DNA from: CALJXB01 sp965225935
Lineage (GTDB): Bacteria; Pseudomonadota; Alphaproteobacteria; Kiloniellales; JAKSDN01
Direction: 5' to 3'
Assembly (NCBI GenBank): GCA_965225935.1
Contig: CBDDCC010000015.1
Location: 310,001 to 374,000 of the forward strand
DNA length: 64,000 bases
In this document: positions 43,886 to 53,096 of the stretch, in pieces
Position numbering within the stretch: position 1 is the first letter of the stretch
Layout: every line of letters begins with the position of its first letter
Program-made: the position numbers and the translations under genes
Notes under the pieces: model-generated
Told to the model about the DNA's origin: nothing
Seen by the model: the letters and a program-made list of their open reading frames with translations, nothing else
The model's database searches: none

Positions 43886-45177
43886 GGCGCCCCGATCCGC
43901 TCGATCCCGCCCATGTAGGGGGCGAGGGCCTCGGGCACTTGGATGGCGCCGTCGGCGGTCTGGTAGTTCTCCATGACAGCGATCAGGGCCCGCCCCACGG
44001 CGACGCCGGAACCGTTCAGGGTATGGACGAAGCGGGTCCCCTTGCCGCCCTCCGGACGGTAGCGGGCCTTCATGCGCCGGGCCTGGAAGTCGCCGCAGTT
44101 GGAGCAGCTCGAGATCTCCCGGTAGCAGTCCTGGCCGGGCAGCCAGACCTCGATGTCGTGAGTCTTGCGGGCGGCGAAGCCCATGTCGCCGCTCGACAGC
44201 ACCATCACCCGGTAGGGGAGCCCGAGCGCCTGCAGCACGCCCTCGGCGCAGGCGGTCATGCGCTCCAGTTCCTCGTCGGAACGCTCGGGTTCGGTCACCG
44301 AGACCAGCTCCACCTTGTCGAACTGGTGCTGGCGCAGCATGCCGCGGGTGTCCTTGCCGGCCGAGCCCGCCTCGGAGCGGAAGCAAGGCGTGAGGGCGGT
44401 CACCCTGAGAGGCAGGTCGCCGGCCTCGAGGATGTCGCCTGCCACCAGGTTGGTGAGGGGAACCTCGGCGGTCGGGATCAGCCAGAAGCCCTCGGCGGTG
44501 CGGAACTGGTCCTCGGCAAACTTGGGCAGCTGGCCCGTGCCGTAGAGCACCTGGTCGCGCACCAGGTAGGGCGGCGCGATCTCGGTATAGCCGTTCTCAC
44601 GGGTGTGGCGGTCGATCATGAACTGGGCCAGCGCCCGGTGGAGGCGCGCCGCGGCGGCGCGCAGGACCACGAAGCGGCTGCCCGAGAGCTTGGCCGAGGT
44701 CTCGAAATCGAGCAGGCCCAGCGCCTCGCCCAGCTCGAAATGCTGCTTGGGCGCGAAATCGAAGGCGGGCTTCTCGCCCACCTCCCTGAGGGTCAGGTTG
44801 GCGGCCTCGTCCTCGCCGTCGGGCACGTCCTCGGCCGGGGCGTTGGGCAGGCCCGAGAGCAGCTCCTCCAGCTCCTCGGAGAGGCGCCGCTCCTCGGCCT
44901 CCAGCTCGGCCATGCGGTCCTTCAGGGCCGCCACCTCGGCGATCAGGGCCTCGGCCGCCCCGCCGGACCCGGGGCCGTCGCCGCCCTTGCGCTTGGCCTC
45001 GCCGATCGCCTTGGAGGCCTCGTTGCGCCGGGTCTGCACCTCCTGCAGGCCGGTGAGCGCCTCCCGGTGCCGCCGGTCGAGCTCCAGCACCCGGGCCGAC
45101 TGGGGCTCCAGGAAGCGCCGCTCGAGGGCGCGGTCGAAGGCCTCGGGCGCCTCGCGTATCCACTTGAGATCGAACAT
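43882..45177 (-). CDS. serS: seryl-tRNA synthetase
   Basis: 431 residues. Begins MFDLKWIREAPEAFDRAL, the standard SerRS start; N-terminal helical hairpin to about residue 105 (EAKRKGGDGP, LEAEERRLSEELEELLSG); class II core with motif 2 FRSEAGSAGKDTRGMLRQHQF and motif 3 GSGVAVGRALIAVMENYQ. The frame is open further upstream, but residues before this ATG do not resemble the family. Confidence 0.97.
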   Translation of the reverse strand: MFDLKWIREAPEAFDRALERRFLEPQSARVLELDRRHREALTGLQEVQTRRNEASKAIGEAKRKGGDGPGSGGAAEALIAEVAALKDRMAELEAEERRLSEELEELLSGLPNAPAEDVPDGEDEAANLTLREVGEKPAFDFAPKQHFELGEALGLLDFETSAKLSGSRFVVLRAAAARLHRALAQFMIDRHTRENGYTEIAPPYLVRDQVLYGTGQLPKFAEDQFRTAEGFWLIPTAEVPLTNLVAGDILEAGDLPLRVTALTPCFRSEAGSAGKDTRGMLRQHQFDKVELVSVTEPERSDEELERMTACAEGVLQALGLPYRVMVLSSGDMGFAARKTHDIEVWLPGQDCYREISSCSNCGDFQARRMKARYRPEGGKGTRFVHTLNGSGVAVGRALIAVMENYQTADGAIQVPEALAPYMGGIERIGAP

Positions 45178-45300
45178 GACAGCAGCGACTCGGCGCGTTT
45201 TCTTGCGAATCGGGCGCAGTTTATAAGCGCTGCCGCGCGCTCCTGTCCACGGTCTTGGGATCGGGCCGGGCTGCCCCAACCGGCCCGGCGGCGGCGGAAA

Positions 45301-46128
45301 TCAGTCCTCCGACGGGGAGACGTCGGTGCCGGAAATGTCCTCGTCCTCGGCCTCGGCCTCCTCGCGGGCGCGTTTGCGCTCCACCAGCTTGGCCATGTAG
45401 ATCGAGATCTCGTAGAGCAGGATGATGGGCAGGGCGAGCGAGATCTGGCTGATCGGGTCCGGCGGGGTCAGCACCGCCGCCACCACGAAGACGGCGACGA
45501 TGGCGTACTTGCGCTTGGCCGCCATGCCGGCCGAGGTGGCGAGCCCGACCCGGGCCAGGAGCGTCATCAGCACCGGCAACTGGAAGCAGAGCCCGAAGGC
45601 GAAGATCAGCTTCATGATGAGCGACAGGTACTCGCCCACCTTGGCCTCCAGCACGATCGCCAGGCTGCCCTCGCCGGCCGGCACCTCGAAGCCCACCAGG
45701 AAGTTCGCAGCCAAGGGGAAGATCACGTAATAAACCAGTGCGCCACCGATGAAAAACAGGATCGGGGTGGCGATCAGGAAGGGCGCGAGCGCCCGCTGCT
45801 CCTTCTTGTAGAGCCCGGGCGCCACGAACAGCCAGATCTGGGTCAGGAAGATCGGGCAGGAGATGAAGGCGCCGGCGAAGAAGGCCACCTTGACGTAGGT
45901 GAAGAAGACCTCCGTCAGGGCGGTGAAGATCATCCGCGGGTCTTCGCGGCGCTCGCGCAGGATGGCGGCCAGGGGCTCGGTCAGGAAGGAGTAGATCTGC
46001 TCGGCGAAGAAGAAGCAGACGAGGAACGCCACCACCAGCGCGATCACGCTCTTCAGGAGACGCGAGCGCAGCTCGACCAGGTGATCGAGCAGGGGCATCT
46101 TGTGGGCGTCTACGGCGTTGTCCGTCAT
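45301..46128 (-). CDS. tatC: Sec-independent protein translocase TatC
   Basis: 275 residues with six transmembrane helices; MPLLDHLVELRSRLLKSV, FFTYVKVAFFAGAFISCPIFLTQIW and DPISQISLALPIILLYE are TatC signatures that bind the twin-arginine signal. The acidic C-terminus (EEAEAEDEDISGTD) is a tail. Third gene of the tatABC operon. Confidence 0.97.
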   Translation of the reverse strand: MTDNAVDAHKMPLLDHLVELRSRLLKSVIALVVAFLVCFFFAEQIYSFLTEPLAAILRERREDPRMIFTALTEVFFTYVKVAFFAGAFISCPIFLTQIWLFVAPGLYKKEQRALAPFLIATPILFFIGGALVYYVIFPLAANFLVGFEVPAGEGSLAIVLEAKVGEYLSLIMKLIFAFGLCFQLPVLMTLLARVGLATSAGMAAKRKYAIVAVFVVAAVLTPPDPISQISLALPIILLYEISIYMAKLVERKRAREEAEAEDEDISGTDVSPSED

Positions 46129-46143
46129 GCCGGGGGCGTCTCG

Positions 46144-46860
46144 TCAGGCGGTCTTCTGCGAGCCGTCGCCGCCCGCGGTCTGGGGTTCGGCCTGGGTTTC
46201 AGCCGGGGCTTTGGCGGGACTCTCGGGCGCCGCCACCGATTTTGCGGGCGGATCGGTCGGCGGCGTCACCGAATGGGGCGGCGCCATGTTCACCGGATGC
46301 TCGATGACGGTGGCCTTGGGGGCAACGTCTTCGGCCTTCGTCTCTTTCGGCGCAGCCTTCTTGGCCGCAGCCTTCTTGGGCGCGGCCTTCTTAGGCGCAG
46401 CCTTCTTGGGCGCGGTTTTCTTGGCGGTCGTCTTCTTGGCCGGGGTTTTCTTGGCTGCTGATTTCTTGGCCGGCGCCTCGGTCGGCTCGGCCTTGGCAAC
46501 CGCCGTATCTTTCGGGGACTCTACCTTGGGTTCGACCGCCGCCGTGGGCTCCTTGCTGCTCACGGCGGACTGCAGATCGGCCACCTCCTCCTGGACGCTG
46601 CCGGTCGGGTCGAGGGTGTCCATCACCATCTTCTTGGGGTTGGTGAGGTTGCGCCCCGTGTCGATCAGCTTTTTGGCGTCGTCGAGCTCGGCCTCGCGGG
46701 CCATATCGTCCAGACCGCGCTGGAACTCACGGGCGAGCGACTGGGCCTTGCGAACCCATTGCCCCACGGTGCGCAACACGCGCGGGAGCTCTCTCGGGCC
46801 GATGACGATGAGCGTCAACAAGGCGATCACCGCCATCTCGGACCAGCCGATGTCGAACAT
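46144..46860 (-). CDS. tatB: Sec-independent protein translocase TatB
   Basis: 238 residues. Starts MFDIGWSEMAVIALLTLIVIGPRELPRVLR, the TatB membrane hairpin and amphipathic helix. The C-terminal half is an extended lysine/alanine-rich tract (repeated AAPKK units, about residues 125-175) ending in a Pro/Ala-rich segment, longer than standard TatB but seen in alphaproteobacteria. Lies between tatA and tatC. Confidence 0.95.
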   Translation of the reverse strand: MFDIGWSEMAVIALLTLIVIGPRELPRVLRTVGQWVRKAQSLAREFQRGLDDMAREAELDDAKKLIDTGRNLTNPKKMVMDTLDPTGSVQEEVADLQSAVSSKEPTAAVEPKVESPKDTAVAKAEPTEAPAKKSAAKKTPAKKTTAKKTAPKKAAPKKAAPKKAAAKKAAPKETKAEDVAPKATVIEHPVNMAPPHSVTPPTDPPAKSVAAPESPAKAPAETQAEPQTAGGDGSQKTA

Positions 46861-46907
46861 GGCGCCGCCTCACAGTCTAGCGATGTGAAGGAGTGGGAGG
46901 ACCGGCC

Positions 46908-47159
46908 TCAGCCCTTGGCCGCTTTGGTGTCCTGCTTCTCCGTCGCGACCGAGGCGGCCGTGGTCGATTGCTCGATCGACTCTTGATCGGCCTCCGCCAC
47001 GTCCTTGTCCTTCTTGCCCTCTTCCTTGAGGCCCTTCTTGAAAGCGTTAATGCCCTGGCCCATGTCGCGCATCAGCTTGGGGATCTTGCCGCCGCCCCCG
47101 AACAGCACCAGGACCACCACCAGCACGATCAGCCAGTGCCAAATAGAAAAGGTTCCCAT
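46908..47159 (-). CDS. tatA: Sec-independent protein translocase TatA
   Basis: 83 residues from the ATG at 47159. IWHWLIVLVVVLVLFGGGGKIPKLMRDMGQGINAFKKGL (cited in parts) is the TatA helix, hinge and amphipathic helix; the tail is acidic and polar. First gene of the tat operon; homo-oligomers form the pore. The longer upstream frame has no sense as a start. Confidence 0.96.
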   Translation of the reverse strand: MGTFSIWHWLIVLVVVLVLFGGGGKIPKLMRDMGQGINAFKKGLKEEGKKDKDVAEADQESIEQSTTAASVATEKQDTKAAKG

Positions 47160-47271
47160 ACCAAAGAGTCTCCCTGATTTCCGGGCGTTTGCTCGACCTT
47201 GCGGCGGACTATGGCAAAAAGCCCCTTCAGCCGCAACTTCGCGCCCACCGAAGATAATACTTCGATCTTTA

Positions 47272-48372
47272 CTATTTAACCTCCTCGCCAGCAAAAACGA
47301 AAGTCTGGCTGTGGTCGAGGCGGACCTCCAAGACTTCGTTCTCCTGGGGCAGGAAGCGCCCCGGCACGCGGGCGTGCAGGTGCAGCTCCTCCTCGCCCGG
47401 CCGCTCGACGCTCAGATGGACCAGGCTGGTGCGCCCGAGCAGGCGCGCCGCCATGACCCGCGCCCGGCCCGGCGTCTCGCAGCCACGGGGCGCACTGGGT
47501 GCGCCACACGAGCTGCCGGCCGGAGCTGACCGCAGGCGCAGGGCCTCGGGGCGGATCAGGATCTCCACCGCCTCTCCGTCGCCCAGGCCGCCCGCCTCCA
47601 CCGTGCCCAGCACGGTGGCCACCCGCCCGCCGGCCACCCTGCCCTCTAAGCGGTTGATCTCGCCGAAGAAGCCGGCGACGAAGGCATCGGCCGGGGCGTA
47701 GTAGAGCTCGTCCGGCGGGCCCAGCTGGAGGATCCGACCGTCGCGCATGGCGGCGATGCGGTCGGCCATGAACATGGCCTCCTCCGGATCGTGGGTCACC
47801 ATGAGGGTCGCGGCGCCACTGCCCTTGAGGACGTGGAGGGCGTCGTCGCGCACCTGGTTGCGCAGGCCCACGTCGAGGCCCGAGAAGGGCTCGTCCAGCA
47901 GCATGATGTGAGGCTTCGGCGCCAGCGCCCGGGCGAGCGCGACGCGCTGCTGCTGGCCGCCCGAGAGGGTGTGGGGAAAGGCCTCCGCCTGGCCCGCCAT
48001 GCCGACCTGCTCGAGGGCGACCATGACCCGCGTCCGGCGCTCGGCGGCCGCCAGCTGGCGCAGGCCGAAGCCCACGTTGCCCGCCACCGAGAGGTGGGGG
48101 AAAAGGGCGTAGTCCTGGAACATGAGGCCGACGTTGCGGTCCTCCGGCGGCACCTGAGTCCGGCCGTCGGCCACCACCCGCCCGTCGATCAGCACCCGGC
48201 CCCGCTGCAGCGTCTCCAGGCCGGCCGCGAGCCGCAGCACCGTCGTCTTGCCGCAGCCCGACGGCCCCAGCAAGCAGACCAGCTCGCCGGGCGCCAGCGA
48301 CAGGCTGACGCCCCGCACGGCCTCGACCGCGCCGTAGGCGTGGCTCACCTCTTCCAGACTCAGGGCGTCCAT
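47272..48372 (-). CDS. ABC transporter ATP-binding protein (ferric-iron/spermidine CUT/POPT type)
   Basis: 366 residues. Walker A GPSGCGKTT (36-44), signature LSGGQQQRVALARAL, Walker B IMLLDEPFSGLD and switch His in VTHDPEEAMF. C-terminal regulatory TOBE-like domain (about 240-366) as in FbpC/PotA. No permease or binding protein is adjacent, unlike in a complete importer locus. It lies between scpB and tatA, where alphaproteobacteria normally have nothing, so it is an insertion in a conserved block. Confidence 0.88.
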   Translation of the reverse strand: MDALSLEEVSHAYGAVEAVRGVSLSLAPGELVCLLGPSGCGKTTVLRLAAGLETLQRGRVLIDGRVVADGRTQVPPEDRNVGLMFQDYALFPHLSVAGNVGFGLRQLAAAERRTRVMVALEQVGMAGQAEAFPHTLSGGQQQRVALARALAPKPHIMLLDEPFSGLDVGLRNQVRDDALHVLKGSGAATLMVTHDPEEAMFMADRIAAMRDGRILQLGPPDELYYAPADAFVAGFFGEINRLEGRVAGGRVATVLGTVEAGGLGDGEAVEILIRPEALRLRSAPAGSSCGAPSAPRGCETPGRARVMAARLLGRTSLVHLSVERPGEEELHLHARVPGRFLPQENEVLEVRLDHSQTFVFAGEEVK

Positions 48373-48496
48373 GGAGCGTCCCGCGCTGTTCCGCCGGCAC
48401 CCCTTCCCCAGGCCGGCGGACGGCCAAGCTAGGGCCGGCCCAGCGACATTGCAACTCTATGGCAACTCAGGAGCGGGCCGGATGCCCGGCCACTGT

Positions 48497-49465
48497 TCAG
48501 GAGGCGTCGCGCACCGGCTCCCCAGGGAACTCCCCTTCGAAGGCCTCGCTCGGCTCCTCCGCCTCCTCGGGCAGCAGGTCCTCGCCGAAGTCGGCCTCGA
48601 GGGGCGTCTCGGTTCCCTCTTCCGCCGTCTCCGCCGCCTCGTCCTCGCTCTCGCCGTCCGGTCCGTCGGCGTTCAGGTCGGTGACCACCGCCCCCTCGCC
48701 CTCCTCCAAGGCGTCCTCGCCATCCTCGGCATCCGCGTCCGTCCCGCCCTCCTCGCTTTCGGCGGCGAGCTGGGCCAGCTTGCCGCTGGCGCCGAGGGCG
48801 GCGATGGCCGGTCGGGTGTCGAGCAGGCCGGCGGCCTTCAGCTCGCCGATGCCCGGCAGGTCGTCCAGGTTCTCCAGGCCGAACTGGTCCAGGAATGCCT
48901 CGTTGGTGCCCCAGGTGACGGGACGGCCGGGCGTGCGCCGACGGCCCCTGGGCCGCACCCAGCCCGCCTCAAGCAGGGTGTCGAGGGTGCCCCTGGAGAG
49001 GGCGACGCCGCGGATCTCCTCGATCTCGGCCCGGGTGACAGGCTGGTGGTAGGCGATGATGGCGAGCGTCTCCACCGCCGCCCGCGACAGCTTGCGGACG
49101 CTCTCGGTCTCGATCTGCAGGCGGGGCCCGAGATCGGCGGCGCTGCGGAAGGCCCAGCGCTGGCCGACCCGCGCCAGGTTGATGCCGCGGCCCTCGTAGT
49201 CCGACTGCAGCCGGTCGAGCAGGGCCGGCAGGTCGGCGTCCTCCGGCAGGTGGCGCGCCAGGGCGTCCTGGGAGACCGGCTCGGCCGAGGCGAACAGCAG
49301 GGCCTCGATGAGCCGCAGGGAGTCCGGCAGGACCTCCGCCGCACTTTCGGCTTCGATCACGTCGCCCCCGTGCGTCTCGCCCTCGTGCGTCTCGTCGTCG
49401 TGCTTTTCGTTGTCGTTCTGGGGTTCCGCCGGGGCGTCCGGCTGAAGCGCGGTCTCGTCGCTCAT
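48497..49465 (-). CDS. scpB: segregation and condensation protein B
   Basis: 322 residues. Winged-helix pair: LIEALLFASAEPVSQDALARHL and SRAAVETLAIIAYHQPVTRAEIEEIRGV, with GRRRTPGRPVTWGTNEAFLDQFGL. Long acidic C-terminal tail (DADAEDGEDALEEGEG) not part of the core. The ATG overlaps scpA's stop codon by 4 bases. Works with ScpA and SMC in chromosome condensation. Confidence 0.94.
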   Translation of the reverse strand: MSDETALQPDAPAEPQNDNEKHDDETHEGETHGGDVIEAESAAEVLPDSLRLIEALLFASAEPVSQDALARHLPEDADLPALLDRLQSDYEGRGINLARVGQRWAFRSAADLGPRLQIETESVRKLSRAAVETLAIIAYHQPVTRAEIEEIRGVALSRGTLDTLLEAGWVRPRGRRRTPGRPVTWGTNEAFLDQFGLENLDDLPGIGELKAAGLLDTRPAIAALGASGKLAQLAAESEEGGTDADAEDGEDALEEGEGAVVTDLNADGPDGESEDEAAETAEEGTETPLEADFGEDLLPEEAEEPSEAFEGEFPGEPVRDAS

Positions 49466-50319
49466 GTGTCCTCTCTCGCGCTGCGCAGATAGATCGGCCC
49501 GAAATCGCCCTCCTGACGGATCCGCAGCTCGCCCTCGCGGCAGAGCTCCAGGCTGGCGGCGAAGGTGGAAGCGAGCGCCGAGCGCCAGAGCTGGCTGCCC
49601 TCGATCTCGGGCGGCAGGAAGCTCATCAGGGTGCGCCAGCTCGGCACCTCCCCCAGCAGGCCCCGCAGGCGCTGGATGGCTTCGTCGACGCTGTAGAGGT
49701 CGATCGGCGGAATCTGCAGGTCCGCCGGCGTCTCAGCCTTGGCCGAGTGCACCGCGTAGGCTTTCAGGAGATCGTAGAGGCTGGCGTCGTAGTGGGTGCG
49801 GGTCACCACCTTCAGCGGCTCGGGCGCACCGCGGGCGAAGACCTCCCGGCCGAGCTGCGGGCGCAGCATGAGCCGCCGCCCCGCCTCCTGCATGGCCTCC
49901 AGGCGCTGCAGCTGGAAGCGCAGGGCGGCGGCCATCTCGGCGCCGCTGGGCTCCTCCTCGCCGGCCTCCTCGGGCAGCAGCAGGCGGGACTTGAGGTAGG
50001 CGAGCCAGGCCGCCATCACCAGGTAGTCCGCCGCCAGCTCCAGGCGCAGGTGGCGGGCCGCGCGCACGAAGGCAAGGTACTGCTCGGCGAGCTGCAGGAT
50101 CGAGATGCGGGTCAGATCGACCTTCTGCTCGCGGGCGAGCTGCAGCAGCACGTCGATCGGCCCCTCGTAGCCGTCGAGATCGAGCCGCAGCTCGAGGCCG
50201 TTGGGCGCCGGCTCCCGCTCGTCCTCCTCGAAGGGCCGCGCGTCCTCGGGCGTCGCGATCTGCTCGACTGGCACCGTTTCTTCTGGGGCCGTCTCTTCGG
50301 CGGGCCGGGGGTCGCTCAT
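49462..50319 (-). CDS. scpA: segregation and condensation protein A
   Basis: 285 residues. ELRLDLDGYEGPIDVLLQLAREQKVDLTRISILQLAEQYLAFV is the kleisin N-terminal helix bundle (cited in parts), and the C-terminal PSWRTLMSFLPPEIEGSQLWRSALASTFAASLEL the WHD. The kleisin binds SMC and ScpB. An acidic N-terminal lead-in precedes the core. Gene overlap with scpB. Confidence 0.95.
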   Translation of the reverse strand: MSDPRPAEETAPEETVPVEQIATPEDARPFEEDEREPAPNGLELRLDLDGYEGPIDVLLQLAREQKVDLTRISILQLAEQYLAFVRAARHLRLELAADYLVMAAWLAYLKSRLLLPEEAGEEEPSGAEMAAALRFQLQRLEAMQEAGRRLMLRPQLGREVFARGAPEPLKVVTRTHYDASLYDLLKAYAVHSAKAETPADLQIPPIDLYSVDEAIQRLRGLLGEVPSWRTLMSFLPPEIEGSQLWRSALASTFAASLELCREGELRIRQEGDFGPIYLRSAREDT

Positions 50320-50323
50320 GTCG

Positions 50324-51025
50324 TCATCCTAGCTCGAATCCCGCCAGCGCGGCGAACAGGGGCAGCATCCAGCTCACGGGCACCCAGATCAGCCAATGGA
50401 AGAGGTCCAGGTCCACGCCGATCTGGCGGCCGAGCATGGGCAGCAGGAAGAGGCCGGCGATCAGGATCAGAAGGCCCCAGCGCTCCAGCCGGGCGATCGG
50501 CCGGGCGAGCGCCACCGGCAGCAGGCCGACCAGCACCCGGCCGCCGTCCAGCGGCGGCAGGGGCAGCATGTTGAGGACGGCCAGCACCAGGTTGATGAGG
50601 ATCGACTTGCTGAGGGTGTCGCCGAGCCAAGCACCCACGGCCGGCGAGGCCAAGGGCACCAGGTGGAACGCCAGGGCCGAGACGGCGGCCAGCAGCAGGT
50701 TCGAGGCCGGTCCCGCGGCGGCGACCAGGATCATGCCCAGGCGCCGCGGATGCAGACGGGCGAAGTTGACCGGCACCGGCTTGGCCCAGCCGAACAGGAA
50801 GCCGCCGGTGAGGAACAGCAGCAGCGGCAGGGCCACGGTGCCGAAGGGGTCCACGTGCTTCAGGGGATTGAAGGTGACCCGGCCCAGCCTGAGGGCCGTG
50901 TCGTCGCCCAGGCGGCTGGCGACGAAGCCGTGCGAGGCCTCGTGCAGGGTGATGGCGAGCAGCACCGGCAGGACCCAGGTCGAGGCCTCGTAAAGCAGTC
51001 CCGAGATGTCGCCGCCCAACCCCAT
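50324..51025 (-). CDS. site-2 protease family (M50) membrane metalloprotease
   Basis: 233 residues with about six membrane helices. Zinc site HEASH in helix 1 (LLAITLHEASHGFVASRL) and second-ligand motif NMLPLPPLDGGRVLVG; FNPLKHVDPFGTV between them is typical for the short S2P group. Cleaves within the membrane. It lies between nagZ and scpA with 5-base and 16-base gaps, so is co-transcribed. Confidence 0.92.
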   Translation of the reverse strand: MGLGGDISGLLYEASTWVLPVLLAITLHEASHGFVASRLGDDTALRLGRVTFNPLKHVDPFGTVALPLLLFLTGGFLFGWAKPVPVNFARLHPRRLGMILVAAAGPASNLLLAAVSALAFHLVPLASPAVGAWLGDTLSKSILINLVLAVLNMLPLPPLDGGRVLVGLLPVALARPIARLERWGLLILIAGLFLLPMLGRQIGVDLDLFHWLIWVPVSWMLPLFAALAGFELG

Positions 51026-51040
51026 GCACCGGCGCCTCCC

Positions 51041-52066
51041 TTACGCCACCGCCAGCAAGGCGTCCAGGTCGCCCTGCATGTCCGCTTTCTCCTGGTCGCC
51101 GAGGCGCACCGGAGTCTCCGGCAGCCGCGCCCACGCCCGCTCCAGGCGCCCGGCGCTCTCGTCACCGAGAGGGCCCACCGCCTCGGCCAGCGCTTCCATC
51201 TCCTCGGCCTTGCCGTTGCAGTGCAAGGCAATGTCGCAGCCGGCGGCCAGCGCCGCCTGAGCCCGCTCCGCAACGCTGCCGCTCAGGGCCGCCATGGACA
51301 GATCGTCGCTCACCAGCGGGCCTTCGAAACCGATGAAGCCACGGATCACCTCCGAGATCAGCTTGGGCGAGACCGTCGCCGCATGCTCGGGGTCGACCGC
51401 CTCGTAGACGATATGGGCAGTCATGGCCCAGGGCGCATCGGCGAGCGCGCGGAAAACGGCGAAGTCGCTCGCCTCCAGATCGGCCAGCGAGGCACCGACC
51501 CGCGGCAGCTCGTGGTGGCTGTCGACCGCGCCGCGGCCGTGGCCGGGCATGTGCTTGACGATGGGCAGCACGCCCATGGCAAGCAGGCCCTCGCAGACCG
51601 CCCGGCCCAGCTCCGCCACCAGCTCGGGATCGGCGCCGTAGGCCCGGTCGCCGATGGCCTCATGGGTCTCCGGGCGCCTCAGGTCCAGGACCGGCGTGCA
51701 GTCCACGTTGATGCCGCAGGCCGCCAGCTCGTCGCCCAGCAGACATGTGTTGAGCGCGAGCGCCTTGCGCCCCGCCTCCCGGTCCTGTTCGGCCAGGGCG
51801 CCGAAGCGCGCGGCCGGCGGCATGGCCCGCCAGTGGGGCGGATGGAGGCGCTGCACCCGGCCGCCCTCCTGGTCGATCAGCACCGGCGCGTCCGGGCGGC
51901 CGACGGATGCCCGCATCTCGGCCACCAGCTCGCGCACCTGGTCGGGGGTCTCGCAGTTGCGCTGGAACAGGATGAAGCCGTGCGGATCGCAGTCGGCAAA
52001 AAACGACCGCTCCCAATCGCTGAGAGCGGGTCCCTGGCAGCCGAGGATGAGGGGCCGTTGCGCCAA
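51041..52066 (-). CDS. nagZ: beta-N-acetylhexosaminidase NagZ (family GH3)
   Basis: 341 residues. Acts in the cytoplasm on anhydromuropeptides in cell-wall recycling. The catalytic motif KHMPGHGRGAVDSHHELP contains the Asp and His of the NagZ loop; VLIDQEGGRVQRL marks the substrate pocket with the nucleophile Asp in SDDLSMAAL. Standard length, and no signal peptide. Precedes the site-2 protease gene. Confidence 0.95.
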   Translation of the reverse strand: MAQRPLILGCQGPALSDWERSFFADCDPHGFILFQRNCETPDQVRELVAEMRASVGRPDAPVLIDQEGGRVQRLHPPHWRAMPPAARFGALAEQDREAGRKALALNTCLLGDELAACGINVDCTPVLDLRRPETHEAIGDRAYGADPELVAELGRAVCEGLLAMGVLPIVKHMPGHGRGAVDSHHELPRVGASLADLEASDFAVFRALADAPWAMTAHIVYEAVDPEHAATVSPKLISEVIRGFIGFEGPLVSDDLSMAALSGSVAERAQAALAAGCDIALHCNGKAEEMEALAEAVGPLGDESAGRLERAWARLPETPVRLGDQEKADMQGDLDALLAVA

Positions 52067-52070
52067 GAGG

Positions 52071-53096
52071 TCACCGGGTCACGACGAAGCAGTCCTGCTG
52101 CTTGGTTTTCAGCTGGGCGCAGACGTCGGCCGCCGCGGTGCGAGTCTTGAAGGGCCCGGTCTGGAGGCGGTAGACCCGGCCCACGCCCTCGATGCGCGCC
52201 GGCTCCAGGATCAGCGACAGGTCCTTCAGCAGGCTCGGGTGCTGGGCCTTGATGCGGGCCCATTCGCGCTGGGCGGCGTTGGGATCCTTCAGGGAGGCGA
52301 GCTGCAGGGCGAAGCCGCCGCTCGGTACCGCCGCCTGCTGCTGGGTCCCGGCGCTCTCGGATGCCTGGGTAGATTGAGCTGCCTGGGTCGATTGGGCGGC
52401 CTGGCTCTCCACCGCCTGGGCCGGTGGCTCCGGCTTGGCCTGAGGCTTGGGCACCGCCGCGGCCTCCGCGCTCTGCATGGCTTCCAGAGTTTCGGCGACT
52501 TCGTCGACATCCTCTTCGGCGCCGGCGGCGGGCTCCACCGGCATGGCCGGGGCGGCCGGCACCTCGGCCAGCTCGGGCACTTCCGCGACCTCGACGGCCT
52601 CCGTGGCCTGGCCGGCGTCCGGAGCGGCTTCCATCCCGGCCTCGGGGGCCGGCGGCGTCAGCGGCACCTCCGGCGGCGGCAGCAGGCGCTCGACCCGCGG
52701 CGCCTCGGCGGACTCGGCCGCGCGGTTCATCACCAGTTGATCCTGATAAGGCACTTCCAGGCCACCGGGCTCGGAGGGCTTGACCTTCTCGGGCCCGGGC
52801 TGGGCCTGCACCACCGGCAGCTCGACCGCCTCGCCGCCGCCCAGGCCCCACTCGTAGGCGTACCAGAGCACCCCGGCGAAACCGACAAAGGCCAGGACCG
52901 CGAAGCCGCCGCGCAGCCAGCCCCCGGCGCCGGACCGGCGCGGCGCCTCGTAGGCCGCGCCGTCGGGATTGCGCGAGGCGTCCTCCGCCTCCCAGTCGGG
53001 ATCGGCCGCGCCAAGGCGCATGCCCTCGCCCAGCCGCGACCGTCCTCCGTCCTCGTCGTAGCGCTCCGGGCCCGGCGCGCGCAGATCAAGGCCCAT
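52071..53096 (-). CDS. SPOR-domain membrane protein
   Basis: 341 residues. Cytoplasmic acidic start, one transmembrane helix (AVLAFVGFAGVLWYAYEWGL, about residues 65-86), long proline/alanine/glutamate-rich periplasmic linker, and a C-terminal SPOR domain (FALQLASLKDPNAAQREWAR to QDCFVV, about 260-341) that binds denuded glycan at septa. Follows argS with an overlapping codon. Confidence 0.9.
   Translation of the reverse strand: MGLDLRAPGPERYDEDGGRSRLGEGMRLGAADPDWEAEDASRNPDGAAYEAPRRSGAGGWLRGGFAVLAFVGFAGVLWYAYEWGLGGGEAVELPVVQAQPGPEKVKPSEPGGLEVPYQDQLVMNRAAESAEAPRVERLLPPPEVPLTPPAPEAGMEAAPDAGQATEAVEVAEVPELAEVPAAPAMPVEPAAGAEEDVDEVAETLEAMQSAEAAAVPKPQAKPEPPAQAVESQAAQSTQAAQSTQASESAGTQQQAAVPSGGFALQLASLKDPNAAQREWARIKAQHPSLLKDLSLILEPARIEGVGRVYRLQTGPFKTRTAAADVCAQLKTKQQDCFVVTR

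Noticed and set aside
45262..45287. Hairpin CGGGCCGG/CCGGCCCG after tatC
   Set aside because: Stem is good but there is no T-run on either strand, so not called as a terminator.
43939..46461. 840-residue open frame on the plus strand
   Set aside because: Antisense shadow of serS, tatC and tatB; no motifs; the family genes on the minus strand are unmistakable.
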